A stretch of DNA of 64,000 nt. It comes from Oegoconia quadripuncta (Eukaryota > Arthropoda > Insecta > Lepidoptera > Autostichidae). A model generated the notes under the pieces. The model saw only the letters and a list, made by a program, of their open reading frames with translations. It was not told the DNA's origin and did no database searches. The stretch covers positions 7,257,001-7,321,000 of the forward strand of contig OX438748.1 in NCBI GenBank assembly GCA_949316235.1, read 5' to 3'. The position numbers were made by a program, and so were the translations under genes. This document shows positions 33,551 through 44,302 of the stretch, one piece after another (the stretch's first letter is position 1; every line of letters begins with the position of its first letter).

Positions 33551-34844
33551 TAAATTGATACAAGCTCCTATGAAGTCTCTGACGCCTAACTAGATTAAAT
33601 AAACCTGCATCTCAGGAGTCAGTAGCTTCTCCCAATTAAAACTCAAAACAGAGCCCATTATCTAAATCACAAATTTCAAAATTTTATTAGGCTTAGAGGT
33701 TGTTTATAGTTTTGAATTTACAAACACACACTTGAATTTACGAACAGTGGACGCTAACAGCTATTTTTTCATATTGACAACAAATAATTCCATTCAAGCG
33801 CGATGGGTGTCAAAAATGGTTACTCGACAAAAGAAATTAAAAACATGTATCAAATGTATTCATTAAAAAGTGTAAAGAAATTAAATAATTCACTTAATTT
33901 AGGCCTGAATAAGTAGCGTAGGCAAATTCACAGATACAACATTGTATATTGGAGGTTATGTAGAAGCCTCCGAATTGGGCCTAAATCTATCGAGTTATTT
34001 TGTCTTGTTGTAAACAGTTTATTTTATTTTTTTATTACCATTTTTAATTGTTAAAGTTTTAATGTCAACCAAGCTTATCTACTATGAGACTAAATCACTT
34101 AGAGCTCTGATAAAAGAAAATTTCAAGTAGGGACGATTATTCCAATTACGAGACAATTTGTAGTTAAAACTTAATGTATACAAAATTGCGGGGAGAGCTT
34201 TAAAAGTGTTCAGCAAAATTTGTAGTAAATGTTTGTACAAATTTTGCTGAAGAAATCTCGAAGAAGAATCTAATTTCCAACAACTTACATTACACACAAA
34301 AATTTATTCACAAACAAACTACTTACAGTTTTATGGTCATGAGACCAATACTAACATCAAAATCAAAGGTTTAGTGGTACTATATTGGGATTAATAGTAA
34401 TACTAAGTAATTGACGATCGTTAGGATACTACAACGTGACAAAAACATGACATTGGTAACATTAATTAACGGCACACCCCCGCTAAGGATAACAATGTAA
34501 TGTTATTCAAACTAAAAATAATTTAAAGGCGCAAATACGTTGCCCAGAGGTAGGGTTACAAAGTTCTGTCCTTTGGGGTAGTCTGTGGGGCCATGGGAAC
34601 CGAAAACGTGTCAACCAGCGCTCGAGTATGGCCATACACGTGGCAACGCCGCCAGCCTTCTTTCTATACAGTGCCTCAAAGCAGTAGCCTGGAAAATGTG
34701 TTCAACCTTGAACGTAGGTTCCAGAGCCCTTTTTTCTCTTTAAAGTATGTATTATGCTCCTATTCTTGTATTGTATTATGTAAATTTATAAATTAAAAAT
34801 AAACATTAAACGTAAATAACTATGTAAGCATTTTAAAACCAAAA
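33551..34844. other. no gene identified
   Basis: A GC-richer patch at 34555-34720 contains a 67-codon plus-strand frame starting at an ATG (34593-34595) and a downstream AATAAAC near 34798. There is no motif or splice support. Confidence 0.35.
34209..34251. repeat. perfect 16-bp stem hairpin
   Basis: TTCAGCAAAATTTGTA at 34209-34224 pairs with TACAAATTTTGCTGAA at 34236-34251 around an 11-nt loop. It lies within a short minus-strand open frame (34082-34297) that has no other support. Confidence 0.7.
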
Positions 34845-35010
34845 AACCCGACTACATAGGTATTTTGTGTTTTGCAGGCGCCATGTTGGATTTTTTACCA
34901 CAAAATGTATCATATGACACTCTGGAAATAAACGACACCTTGCACTTCAAAATCGATGGAGCCGTTTAGGCTACAGGAGGTATCACAGAAATCTACATAG
35001 ATACATAATC
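34845..35010 (-). repeat. family R4 interspersed repeat
   Basis: The reverse complement of GTTTTGCAGGCGCCATGTTG, ACACCTTGCACTTCAAAATC and CCGTTTAGGCTACAGGAGGT matches 29300-29520 block by block, in opposite orientation. Confidence 0.55.
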
Positions 35011-35763
35011 TTACATTTATTCTTACATATACCCATACACTTCTTGTGAACAAATTCTTTCGATCTGTAACTGAACGCATTAAAATTAGACAGTGTATAA
35101 TGATACTGAATTCAGTGACAGTGCAACATTGGAAAGCAATTCATAGATACGATTAAATCAGTCTGTCCACTAGCATCTACGTGTCCATCGTTCTCAATTG
35201 GTGAATTTGTTTATCGCTATGGCCGCCGGGTAATTTTCTCCAGCGCTCCGCAGTGACATGTCACAGTATCCGCTCGAGTTCCGACTAATTCCGCACAAAT
35301 CCGCACTACCCCGGAAAATCTCATTCGGTGTTTCGTTCTCTAAATGCTACTCTCGTCTTTTAGCAAACAAGTGGACTAAACTGGAGTGCCATGTCACTAC
35401 TTTCAGAATGATAGACTTGATGTCAACACAAGAAATAAAGAAAAAATTGCAGATTAAACCGACTCGGCAATATCAGTAATTCATTCAGAGGGCTATGCAT
35501 ACGTTTTTTAAAAGATACTATAATTATTTCAGCCATTTCATTAAGCCATTTCGAAAATATTTGTAGCCTTGAATTGAACACGTTGGTTTGGTGTATCTGG
35601 ATAATGTAATCATTTGTTTCCTCGAGGGTTTTCGAAATGTTAAATTATAGTTATTCATAAAACTATTGCCAACGAATAGCCTTATTTCAAAGGCTTCGTT
35701 GTTTTTAGAAAGAAATATGGAAAATGCTGTAACATGTCATGTTTATTTCTTTCCATAGTAAAA
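35011..35763. other. no gene identified
   Basis: Contains a 73-codon plus-strand open frame (35258-35479) next to a small GC-rich patch (TATGGCCGCCGGGTAATTTT). No domain, no clear splice sites and no repeat were found. Confidence 0.35.
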
Positions 35764-36066
35764 TCTTTTTTTTTTATGATTGGCTGGATTCGCCTTTGAC
35801 CACAATCTCACCTGATGGAAAGTGACGATGTAGTCGAAGATGAAGTACGCGATCCCAGTAAATGCCTATTCACTCTCTTTTTGAAGATCCCATGGTTATA
35901 GAATTCAGCAAAGTCTGACGCCGGAAGGGAGTTCCATGCGTTGGCTGTTCGGATGATGAATGAAGAGTCGAAGTTCTGAGTGCAAATGTTCGGTATATTA
36001 ACTATATACGGGTGGAATCCCTCTCCACGCCTAGTGGTCCGAAGGTGGAAGGGCGACGGTGGAATA
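35764..36066 (-). mobile_element. CR1-like non-LTR retrotransposon 3' end, coding
   Basis: In minus sense an open frame of about 85 codons reads SPFHLRTTRRGEGFHPYIV, then FIIRTANAWNSLPASDFAEF, then HGIFKKRVNRHLLGSR, and stops at TGA (near 35810). This is the classic C-terminal end (R.WNSLP...Y..G.FK.RVNR.LL) of CR1/jockey-type reverse-transcriptase proteins. It is followed by a ~40-nt 3' UTR ending AATCATAAAAAAAA at 35764. The copy is truncated at its 5' end by a simple repeat at 36066. The frame is intact, so the insertion may be fairly recent. The same tip occurs at 16474-16536. Confidence 0.8.
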
Positions 36067-37226
36067 AGATACTATAATATATATAATACTATAATGGAAT
36101 AAGATAATAATAATCTTCATACCAATGTACATTTTTCTACTCTTAGAAACCTTGGTTCCATTGACTTGTAATATTTTTCCCCTCTTTCAGGAGTGGAAAT
36201 TCTAACAGAACGCTTTTAGACCGTGCGGTGACCCATGGATCATTGTCTTTCATTAATATACTAAATATGCGAAATTTGATTAATTTCATGTATGATTTAA
36301 AATTTCTAATTATTATTTGTTTAATATTATTACTTACATCGCATTGTATATTTGTTGGGTTTATCTTACGAGGAGTGATGTTACCCTACACCTGGGAATG
36401 TTATTTTTACCTAGCATAATTGTGTTAATTATTCTGTGTACACGTCCGAACAAGGCAAGTTTTGGCTGATGTAATAGTTTAACAAGAACAATATTGTAAC
36501 CCAATACTATGCATAATAAAGACTTACTTACTAACACCTCATGCCACTCTTGTACAGAAGAGTATTAGTAGAAGTTCTAAAAAGCCACGAATTTATGGTA
36601 CACCCACAATCCACGTTAAGATGAGCTACACAAAGGTAGACAGAATAATCATTCGTTGCAGGCCGTCATATTCCCGATTGCATGCTCGATAGTCTCCTAC
36701 AACTTGTCAAAACATATCGGTCTTGGCTGTATTACAAATGTTACTACCGAGCAGCCACGTTTCCCAAGCGACTGTGACCTGCTTTTGTGTTATAGTTAAC
36801 ATGAAACTATTGCGAGTTAGCTTAGACAGGTCACACGGTTTCGAATTGAATGACATTGTATTGAAGCAAGAAATTGGATGAATAAATTTAATAGTAACAA
36901 CTTTTATTACAAAATGTTTTAGATGTATTTCGTAAACCGATCCGAGGGTTGCGACTGGTAATTTGAAGCGAGCACCAGACACACATTTATATATCTAATA
37001 AGTCCTAGACTAATTACAAGATTTCTATTTTTATTTATTTGTCAACACTCCTCACAAAACCTAAGAACATAAAATTTGTTTGAGAAAAAATTTAAAGTTT
37101 ATTATTAATTAATATATTTATATTCATCTCGATGTCAGCTTTTATTATTATCTCTTTTCTACTTCCTGTCACCTTCAGATTGGACATTCGGTAAGGGTGT
37201 GTCTCGTCATTGTGGCATGGAAGACA
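36067..37226. other. no gene seen
   Basis: Short simple ATA/TAATA repeats at 36067-36115, then AT-rich sequence. The 91-codon minus-strand frame at 36707-36982 has no motif. Confidence 0.4.
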
Positions 37227-37546
37227 TTTTTTTATGCACAACGGGTTGGTACTTGACCTCAATCACAACTGATGTTAAGTGAAGATGAGGTCGAAGGTGG
37301 AAGCGTACTGACCCGGAAACCCCAACACTTGGGGGACTGGCTATCTTATATCTGACAACCGGAACACAACAATGCTATTAACATTGCTGCTTAGCGGCAG
37401 ATTTAGATAAGATGGTGGTAGTTATAGGCGGACATTTAAAATGCCCTACCACCAACCAAACCGCGTACTTAAACCCGCTGGGTATCGAACCCGCGACCTC
37501 CGAATCGTAAACCCAATGTTGTTTACATTGAGCCACGGAGGCGGTT
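37227..37546 (-). mobile_element. SINE-C, best full-length copy
   Basis: In minus sense the head reads AACCGCCTCCGTGGCTCAAT followed by GGTCGCGGGTTCGATACCC (box B at 37481-37491). The body passes through TCTTATCTAAATCTG-like text, and the tail ends in the complement of TTTTTTTATGCACAACGGGT. AGACAT is present beside both ends and may be a short target duplication. Confidence 0.75.
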
Positions 37547-38119
37547 AGACATGCAGCATATGCTACATCCTATTGTTTCAACAATTCCTTGTCCATGTGT
37601 GTCCATTTCTTATTTTCACATTCGCGTATCTTATTCTAATTTAGCAGGCTCTGGGGATATTTTTGCTTCAGTCAACGACTGGTTGGTAGGTGGCTTATTA
37701 AGTGAGTTGCAAATCGATTTGGGTGGTGCAGAATCCAACCTTGTATGACTTTACTTGCTTGGTAGTTTCGTGTTTAACTGTCGATGTTAGTAACTTGTGG
37801 ATTTTGAAAACAATAGAACACTTAACTATTAATCGAAAATTTATGAAACACCAGAAAGACTATGATACCATCGAAATACACCAAACAACTGTGTTTAAAG
37901 CTAAACATTATCGAGAGCGCTTAACCAATTTTTATCAAACATGTCTGTAAACCTGTCCCCTTATTTAATCTTTAATATAAAAAAAACTCGATCTCAATCA
38001 GACTACGCATTACTGAGATACATCCGAACAAATACTGGACCCACACACAAAGCGCCGTAAAACACAAATTCGTCGTATTTCGTCGGGGTTTACAAAATGG
38101 CATAAATTCAAAAATGTAT

Positions 38120-38205
38120 AGCACTCTGTGGATACTATCCAGCGTTTCAGTTCACAATAATAACTCTATGTTCATTGTATTGATTGCAGATCTAAAATTT
38201 AACGC
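38120..38205 (+). repeat. family I repeat
   Basis: CACTCTGTGGATACTATCCA, GCGTTTCAGTTCACAATAAT and TTGTATTGATTGCAGATCTA align with 41605-41690 in the same orientation. Two copies 3.4 kb apart; class unknown. Confidence 0.5.
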
Positions 38206-38749
38206 TCTAAACGTGACTTTTGTTTTTTTTATTTCTTTTCAAATCCATTATCGAATAAAGCTTTATGTCATTAGAAGGTCGCGTTTGTAGCCACATAATT
38301 AAATAAATTAAAACACCGTGGAGAGAATATGAGTTCCAAATAAATCTCGCATGAGCCTCTACGAATCCCACACGTCGCATATAAATCTCCGGCCGTCGCG
38401 TACGTCGATGATGGTTTCGAAAAAAAAAAATTAAACTACCTATACTAATAACTTTTATTTGACTTACCTACTTAATGTGCCCTATTTTTTTTCTTACGGT
38501 GAAAAACTCATTCGGTATATAAGTAGAATGGGTATTTATAGAATTGAATATTTTTGCTGCAATTATTAAAGTCGTATCTTTGTCAAAGCCTTGAAAAAGG
38601 AAATGAGAGATGTTATGAGATATATGTCATAACATGCGGACAAAATGTTTGAAATCCTGACTTTTATTAAATCCCTTCTTATGAAAGCACTTTTAATTAA
38701 GTTATGTTAGAGTGGAATCTCTCAATATCTACAACGTATTTTTAACGTT

Positions 38750-39048
38750 CGATACAAAAAGCCCGGGTGTTGTAAGTTTGAGGCCTATGTCTGTCTTTGT
38801 GTCTGTAGTATTTTAACCCCAAACCTTCTGAACCGTTTTTAAATTAGTTTTTAATTTACAAAAGCTGGTATTTGCTAGATGTTTTAGTTATACAACATCC
38901 ACCAAAAGTCTCAAAACAACCGACTTATTGATTCATTAATGGACAACATGGTTTGGAGCTTCCAAAAACTCACGATCACGTCCAAATCTATACATGTTTT
39001 ATGGTTAAAGCCCCTTAGTCGCCTTTTACGACAGCCATGGTCTGTTCT
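38750..39048. mobile_element. family R5 repeat and a family G fragment
   Basis: 38750-38900 (plus) reads CCCGGGTGTTGTAAGTTTGA, GTCTGTCTTTGTGTCTGTAG and AACCTTCTGAACCGTTTTTA, like 24695-24850. 38990-39048 is a minus-strand family G piece (CCCCTTAGTCGCCTTTTACG). Sequence between 39049 and 39516 shows nothing. Confidence 0.5.
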
Positions 39049-39516
39049 AATTTTAAGTGACCGAAATTTATATTAATCGGTTTTAACAAAGGTAGGTTAT
39101 TTATCTGGATTATATGATTATTGTCTCTCTGGATTTTCTAAATAGTCAATTTATATTTAATAAAGTTGATATATAATCTTCATAAAACATTAAGGCCCTG
39201 AAATAATAACGCATTCGTTAATGAATTGTCCACTTCCACAGAAGCAGTAAACTAACACGAAATTAATTAAATCAAAACTCATAACAGTGGTAATTGGCGA
39301 GCAATCAAACGGTTTCACTGGTGAATGCCTGTTTCCGGCTTTCTGACTCCCTTTGTGCCATTTGAGAGCGAGGATATAAAAATAAATAGCAGCGACGTTA
39401 TATGAACAACAATTCACTTTTTGAAATGCGAATTGCGTTTTGTACTGACACAGATAATTTAGTAAACTTGAACTAGGTTCATATATTCCGGATTAGTTTA
39501 TAAAAATGATATCTTC

Positions 39517-39738
39517 ATGGAAGACAATCGGTGCGGTGACACTCTACAAACACTGGGGCATCTTCTATGCTGCCCTGAGTGTCCCGTCACTTGTATCCTT
39601 CAGGACCTCTACGATGCCACAGTCAAGCCGCTTTCTGATTGTCAAGAATCGGATGTGTTTGCCATCGACTCGCTAAGAACAAGATGCTTCCTTGTGAGTT
39701 TAACAGATCAAGCCTTAATATTGTGGGTAAGTCAATGA
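39517..39738 (+). pseudogene. possible retroelement C-terminus or orphan exon
   Basis: The open frame starts ATGGAAGACAATCGGTGCGG. It has a Cys/His cluster: RCGDTLQTLGHLLCCPECPV, then TC, then LQDLYDAT. A similar arrangement (C...H.L..CP.CP..C...DL..A) occurs near the end of some insect non-LTR proteins after the RNase H or RT region. The frame continues to TGA at 39738, but a strong donor (GTGG|GTAAGT, 39723-39732) lies inside it. A host exon ending at 39726 is therefore an alternative. No acceptor or upstream coding segment is convincing. Confidence 0.3.
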
Positions 39739-40049
39739 ACCAATAATGAGACATGCATATAATGTCGTAGCTTGCCGGTCTAATGGCACAACATTAAAAC
39801 TCAAATCAAGCAAATGAATACCTATTCATCATCTTTAGCCATATATTTACGCCGCCTTTGTTTAGGCTCACTAGAGGGCATCTACCACGCGGGCCTAGTT
39901 CGGTTTGCTAGATTTGCGTCAAATTGGTGGCCGCCTAATGGTCAGTGTTTTAAGCCGCCCCCTGGAGGCCTTCAATTGAAAATAATCGAGACAGACCATT
40001 TAATGTATTTTGTGTACTTTAAATAACTATGGTACCTATATTACAATAG

Positions 40050-40235
40050 ATGTTTTATGGGTAGTTGATATAGAGAGGTGTTTTAACTTTTAGTATCGCT
40101 CAGGGCATCACTCTGCCTTTCGGGTCGATAGAATACCAGTGTCGGGGTAGTTCCAACCCGACACATGATGCATGTGGAGACGTTTTTGATTTAGAAACCT
40201 TTTACTTCGTAACTTTATAACACAAATCCAAATAA
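40050..40235 (+). repeat. possible non-LTR 3' UTR with hairpin
   Basis: AGGGCATCACTCTGCCTTTC, then an 8-bp stem GTGTCGGG / CCCGACAC (40138-40163) and GATGCATGTGGAGACGTTTT, ending at AATAAA near 40231. The style resembles lepidopteran non-LTR 3' ends, and it sits downstream of the relic at 39517. No second copy in the window confirms it. Confidence 0.3.
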
Positions 40236-40806
40236 ATACTTCCTTTCTATCTTTCTAACTATACTCCGAAGCACGAAAATACAATAATGAATTAACGAAA
40301 AAGAAATAAGTTGTCACATAAGTGTACAATTTGCGAGATTTTCATCATGTAGTATATGTGTTGTGCATATGTGTTGTATGAAATGTCCATAGTAGTAGTA
40401 GTGTGTGCCATAGTAATACTACGGAGTGGCCGGCAACTGATAGCTGCAAATGGAGGTCAGTAATGCGCTTTAGAAGAGACTTACGTACAACAATATAGGT
40501 ACTTACTGTGAAGATGCAATACCTTCACGTTCTCTACTATGATTATTCATAATGTTCGCAGTTAAGACGATAATACCTACAGGGTTTTTGGTTCATTTTG
40601 ACTTTTCCATTTCCCAACTGGTACCTACTCGTTTGGGCACAACGCCCGTAATTCGCCAGAATTTTCGTATCTCATAGAAAAATAAAATAATACATATTGA
40701 GACCCGAAAATACCATTTGGAGCACATTTCATTGCATTCAATATATTAAAGAGAAACTATTTCACACAAGAGAACATATTTGACGGCGCTTGTTTCCGCT
40801 TTCGTT

Positions 40807-41004
40807 TCACTCTAAAGCCGGAGACACATTACAGCCGGCAATGCTTCGGTCGTGCTCCGGTAAACCCACCGTTTCTGCCTCACAATTGATGACACCGGAC
40901 AAAATGGGACCGTCTATTTTAATAGTGCTCAAGTATTTGTCGAGCGAAATAACCGTCACTCTCCCTGGGGTAATTCTCGCAAAGTCATCACGAAATTTGT
41001 TCTG
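40807..41004 (-). CDS. coding-like open segment, possible orphan exon
   Basis: On the minus strand, after an AG at 41002 (CAAATTAACAG), a frame of 65 codons runs to TGA (40809-40807). It has balanced amino-acid use: FRDDFARITPGRVTVISLDK and KIDGPILSGVINCEAETVGL. There is no ATG. GC content is higher than in the flanks, and the plus strand is also open here (40790-41008), so the openness may come from composition. It could be an exon or part of a repeat. I do not recognise the protein. Confidence 0.2.
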   Translation of the reverse strand, partial: QNKFRDDFARITPGRVTVISLDKYLSTIKIDGPILSGVINCEAETVGLPEHDRSIAGCNVSPALE

Positions 41005-41009
41005 TTAAT

Positions 41010-41238
41010 TTGACGACTAATTTGTGCAGTGCCCTGCCTTCGAAATCAACGATTGCGGGTTCCAATCCCGGGGTAGATAGATAATAAAAAGTTGAAACTG
41101 CATAATTATTCTGCTTGATATTATGGTGTAAGTTCTCTGTGTGGTGAATACAAACATTTGTTATCCATTATCTAGTATCCATAATAGTCCTTGTCTAGTT
41201 TGGATCTAGGTAATGGTATATACGAGTCGGAAATATGA
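41010..41238 (+). mobile_element. SINE-A, decayed
   Basis: Box B remains (CGATTGCGGGTTCCAATCCC). The body GTGGTGAATACAAACATTTG, CCATTATCTAGTATCCATAA and GTCTAGTTTGGATCTAGGTA matches SINE-A, with ~60 extra bases between head and body. Box A is poorly preserved. Confidence 0.55.
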
Positions 41239-41242
41239 CATG

Positions 41243-41465
41243 CAAACATAACGTCACTTTATCCCAAATGTGGTGATCAGAGATATTCCAAACTTGAGCG
41301 TTTGGGAGTTCCAAACATTAATGTGACATGTGACAGAGGGTGAGCCCATCGCAGGTGCAAGGTACAAATCTAAGATGTTTTTTGTTGAAAAATCCCATAG
41401 TCGCCTTAAATTATATCCACTGGAAGAAATAGGTTGGTTCCATTCTTTTTACGAGCTGCAACCAC
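41243..41465 (-). mobile_element. family G repeat
   Basis: In plus sense the blocks are reversed: ATAACGTCACTTTATCCCAA, GAGCGTTTGGGAGTTCCAAA, ACAGAGGGTGAGCCCATCGC, AAATCCCATAGTCGCC. It abuts the SINE-A at its left side. The ORF at 41330-41518 reads through it and is not a gene. Confidence 0.55.
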
Positions 41466-41604
41466 ACAGCAATGTTCGAAATATTTGTTTATTTATTTTA
41501 CTCTTTACGACATTATAAGTGGATAAACTTCAAACAGCGATATCTCACAATAGTTGAGATTAAACAAAAGGCACTAATATTTCAATAACAATATATTGAA
41601 TCTC

Positions 41605-41690
41605 TGTGATTCTAGTGTTTCAGTTCTCAATAATAAATCAGTGCGCTTTGTATTGATTGCAGACTAAAATGAAACACTCTGACTGTACAA
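41605..41690 (+). repeat. family I repeat
   Basis: CTCTGTGATTCTAGTGTTTC, AGTTCTCAATAATAAATCAG and TTGTATTGATTGCAGACTAA match 38120-38205. Confidence 0.5.
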
Positions 41691-41941
41691 GTGTAATTGC
41701 GAGTATAATGGATATTTCTAAGATTAAATAAGTTTTGCAGTAAATATAAAGTGATATTTATAAGGTCTTGAAGATGAATTTCCAAATGATATATTGGGAA
41801 CTATTTAAATTTCAGGAAAACAAAATACCTATCAAATTATCTTTAGTGTTCTCGACTCAATGGACGTTAAAAATCGACTTTATCTATTCTCATTATCAGA
41901 CCCCTATCATAACAAAAAAACCATCAAAATCGGTTAACAAT

Positions 41942-41988
41942 CCTCACTTAACATCAGGTGTGACGGTCAAGTACTGAAAAAAAAAACA
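41942..41988 (+). mobile_element. SINE-C tail fragment with A-run
   Basis: CCTCACTTAACATCAGGTGT, GACGGTCAAGTACTG, then A10. This is the plus-strand form of the SINE-C tail, here ending in poly(A). Confidence 0.6.
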
Positions 41989-42149
41989 ATTGGCGAAAAC
42001 ATCGCGTAACGAAAATACAACAAAAAATACAATGGAATTGAGAGCCTCTTCCTTTTATGAAATCTGTTAGAAATAGTATACCTACCTGGCCACAAAATTA
42101 GTGTCATGATTTTCATCACTTGCAAGCAGATTGTATTTTTTTGGATATA

Positions 42150-42925
42150 TGCAGGGGCATATGTTTGTATGACGAATACAGACATGTGTTCCCGATTTAT
42201 AAATGTTTTTTATTTATATAGATAGATAGATAGATAGATAGATCGTTTATTTGTATCTCCAGTCACACACATACCATTAAGTTCCAAAGCAATTGGATAA
42301 ACATATTTTATAACAATTCATAAAAGTAACATCAGGATACACTAGAGTATGTGTGTACTACAGCCGTACAAATGGGTCATAGCTCAGTGTATATAATTGC
42401 TCAGAGAGCAAAACACTGATTTTCAGCTATTACCCACGAGGAGACACTGGTACAAAAGAGAACAACCAGACAAGCATATTTTACTGTGCGCATCAGTGAA
42501 TAATGTCACGTAGGTAGTAGGTAGGTAATATATGTGTATTCAAATGCAGTATAGGTACTCAAATAGATACAGATACACTGTCGGTAGATTGGAATAAATA
42601 AGTAAATAAATATACGAATTAGCTTACAAAAGATTGAGACAACGACATACATTCATAATTAAGATTCAATAATAAAAAACACAAAACGGATCACTAGGTG
42701 CTCAGCATAATTTAGTAATTTAGTAGTCACGGGTTCTCAATTCTTCTCTCTCAATTCTCAATATCTTAATAATAATATGTGTATTTATTTACAAACAAAA
42801 ATGTATTTGTGTAGTTTATCAACCATCTGGTATCCATAATATAAGCCTAGATGCTTACTGTAGACCTAGATGGCACTCTGTGTATGTGCAAAGATATTTA
42901 TTATTTATTTATTGTTATTATTTAT
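42150..42925 (+). mobile_element. SINE-B split by a GATA-tailed element
   Basis: 42150-42216 carries the body GGGGCATATGTTTGTATGAC and TGTGTTCCCGATTTATAAAT. 42782-42925 carries the tail AATGTATTTGTGTAGTTTAT, CAACCATCTGGTATCCATAA and GCAAAGATATTTATTATTTA. The ~565 bp between are foreign. The 5' tRNA-like head is missing. Confidence 0.6.
42217..42480 (-). mobile_element. non-LTR 3' UTR with (CTAT)n tail
   Basis: The plus strand begins with (GATA)6-7 at 42217-42243. In minus sense this is a (CTAT)n tail preceded by GAGATACAAATAAACGATCT, a typical lepidopteran non-LTR 3' end. Upstream, in element sense, TTTTGCTCTCTGAGCAATTA and CCCATTTGTACGGCTGTAGT belong to the 3' UTR. Its left boundary in SINE-B is sharp. 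The origin of 42481-42781 is unclear. Confidence 0.5.
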
Positions 42926-43279
42926 TATAACGCGACTGACTCTCACTGGTGTTCACTCACGATCGTTTAGACACCTTCTATGACACCCACAAGAAGACCC
43001 GATGCTATCCTACTATGCCAGGAACCACATGGCCACTCTTACTTTCCCAATAATGAGAAAGTCTGTATTAATTTGCCATCCGGATTGCGTGGTAACACTG
43101 CGAGCGGTGGGTCGATTCGACCTCGGGATTAGTTCAATGATGTTTACAGATAATGAACTAATTAGTATTGAACTACTAATTTCCCTGCAATGCTGTTCAC
43201 GCGTAATCAAGTTATTCCAATAATCCACATTGATTATATGGGACTTTTGTATTTGTTCCTAATCTTAATCATTATTTTT

Positions 43280-43440
43280 TTTTATATATATTGCCTTCTA
43301 ATTATTTGCTACCTTCTTATAAGATAAGGAAGAGTGGATCTTCCAGGCATGGGTATTGTCATGCTTGAAAGGAGGATCCCACAACATATTATTATTCATC
43401 TGAACTTAAGCAAATAAATTATTTTGTATTTTGTACTCGT
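43280..43440 (+). mobile_element. non-LTR 3' UTR, jockey-like style
   Basis: TAAGGAAGAGTGGATCTTCC, AGGCATGGGTATTGTCATGC, TTGAAAGGAGGATCCCACAA and TTAAGCAAATAAATTATTTT follow the layout of a common lepidopteran non-LTR 3' end (inverted GGATC/GATCC blocks, then AATAAA). Only the 3' UTR remains. Confidence 0.45.
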
Positions 43441-43627
43441 CGCATTGCTCGAAGGGAAATTTTACTTCAAAATTCCAGAAAGCCGCAAATATTAAAAAAA
43501 AGCACAGAGAAAATAAACCAACTGTATAAATAGCTAAATATTCTTCAAACCGGCCGAATCAATTTCCTTCAAATACGCCAAGACCATACAATCAAATACA
43601 ATCGAAAACAGGAACCATTTCAAACTC

Positions 43628-43905
43628 ATGGCGCAGTGGCATTCGTTATTCGTTTCCGATTAGCGAAGTTAAGCAAAGTCTGGTGCGATCAGTTCATGGA
43701 TGGGTGACCACTAGTGGCACTTTAATACGAGTGTTTCCTCGTAGGGTACGTTAAATAATCGTCAGCGTCGGTCCCGGTAGTCTGGCCACACTAGTCTGAC
43801 ACATATCCGCAATGAGCGCGTGTGGAGGATAATCTCTCTGAATGAGAGGAGACTATACCCCAACAGTGGAAACGTGTAAGGCTAATGCTGATGTATGCAT
43901 CATAC
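43628..43905 (+). mobile_element. SINE-E with 5S-rRNA-like head
   Basis: The head matches insect 5S rRNA wording around the internal promoter: GCGAAGTTAAGCAAAGTCTG (box A-like AGTTAAGCAA at 43667-43676) and TCATGGATGGGTGACCACTA (box C-like). The tail (CCGCAATGAGCGCGTGTGGA, GAATGAGAGGAGACTATACC, CCCAACAGTGG...GCTGATGTATG) parallels the SINE-D tail at 20348-20614. Pol III would use a type 1 (TFIIIA-dependent) promoter here instead of tRNA boxes. It is the most complete 5S-headed copy in the window. Confidence 0.7.
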
Positions 43906-44302
43906 CCAATTATGCTTATACTCATGAAAAGACAGAAATTTTGTCACAGAATACACTTTTATTTCATTAAGATTCAATAGATTTTGGATCTAGAATTTAT
44001 ATTCATGTTATTTCTGAAAAATTAATACTTTTTTGTTCAGAGATTGTTTCTCAAATATTTCCTTTAACTCGATTCGTGCATTCGTATAACAAATAGCCGG
44101 CGGTAGACGTTCGTACAGTAAATCCGCCTTATCATTCGCCCGGGGCGCTCCCGTATTTTTGCAACACGGAACGATATATTTCTACCAGCCTAGAAAGTAA
44201 AGGATTTTGTGGCATTCACTAGAAAACTGAGATATTTGCCTATATCCTATTCTCGTGAGTCAAAAGATTCAGTGAGTAAGACTTTAAATATAATAAAATA
44301 TT

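Noticed and set aside
42217..42243. (GATA)n as a sex-chromosome satellite marker
   Set aside because: It is a short run at the end of a reversed non-LTR 3' UTR, so it is an element tail and not a satellite.
43650..43725. A genuine 5S rRNA gene
   Set aside because: Only the internal control region is similar. The ends do not pair as in 5S rRNA, no T-run terminator follows, and the sequence continues into a SINE tail.
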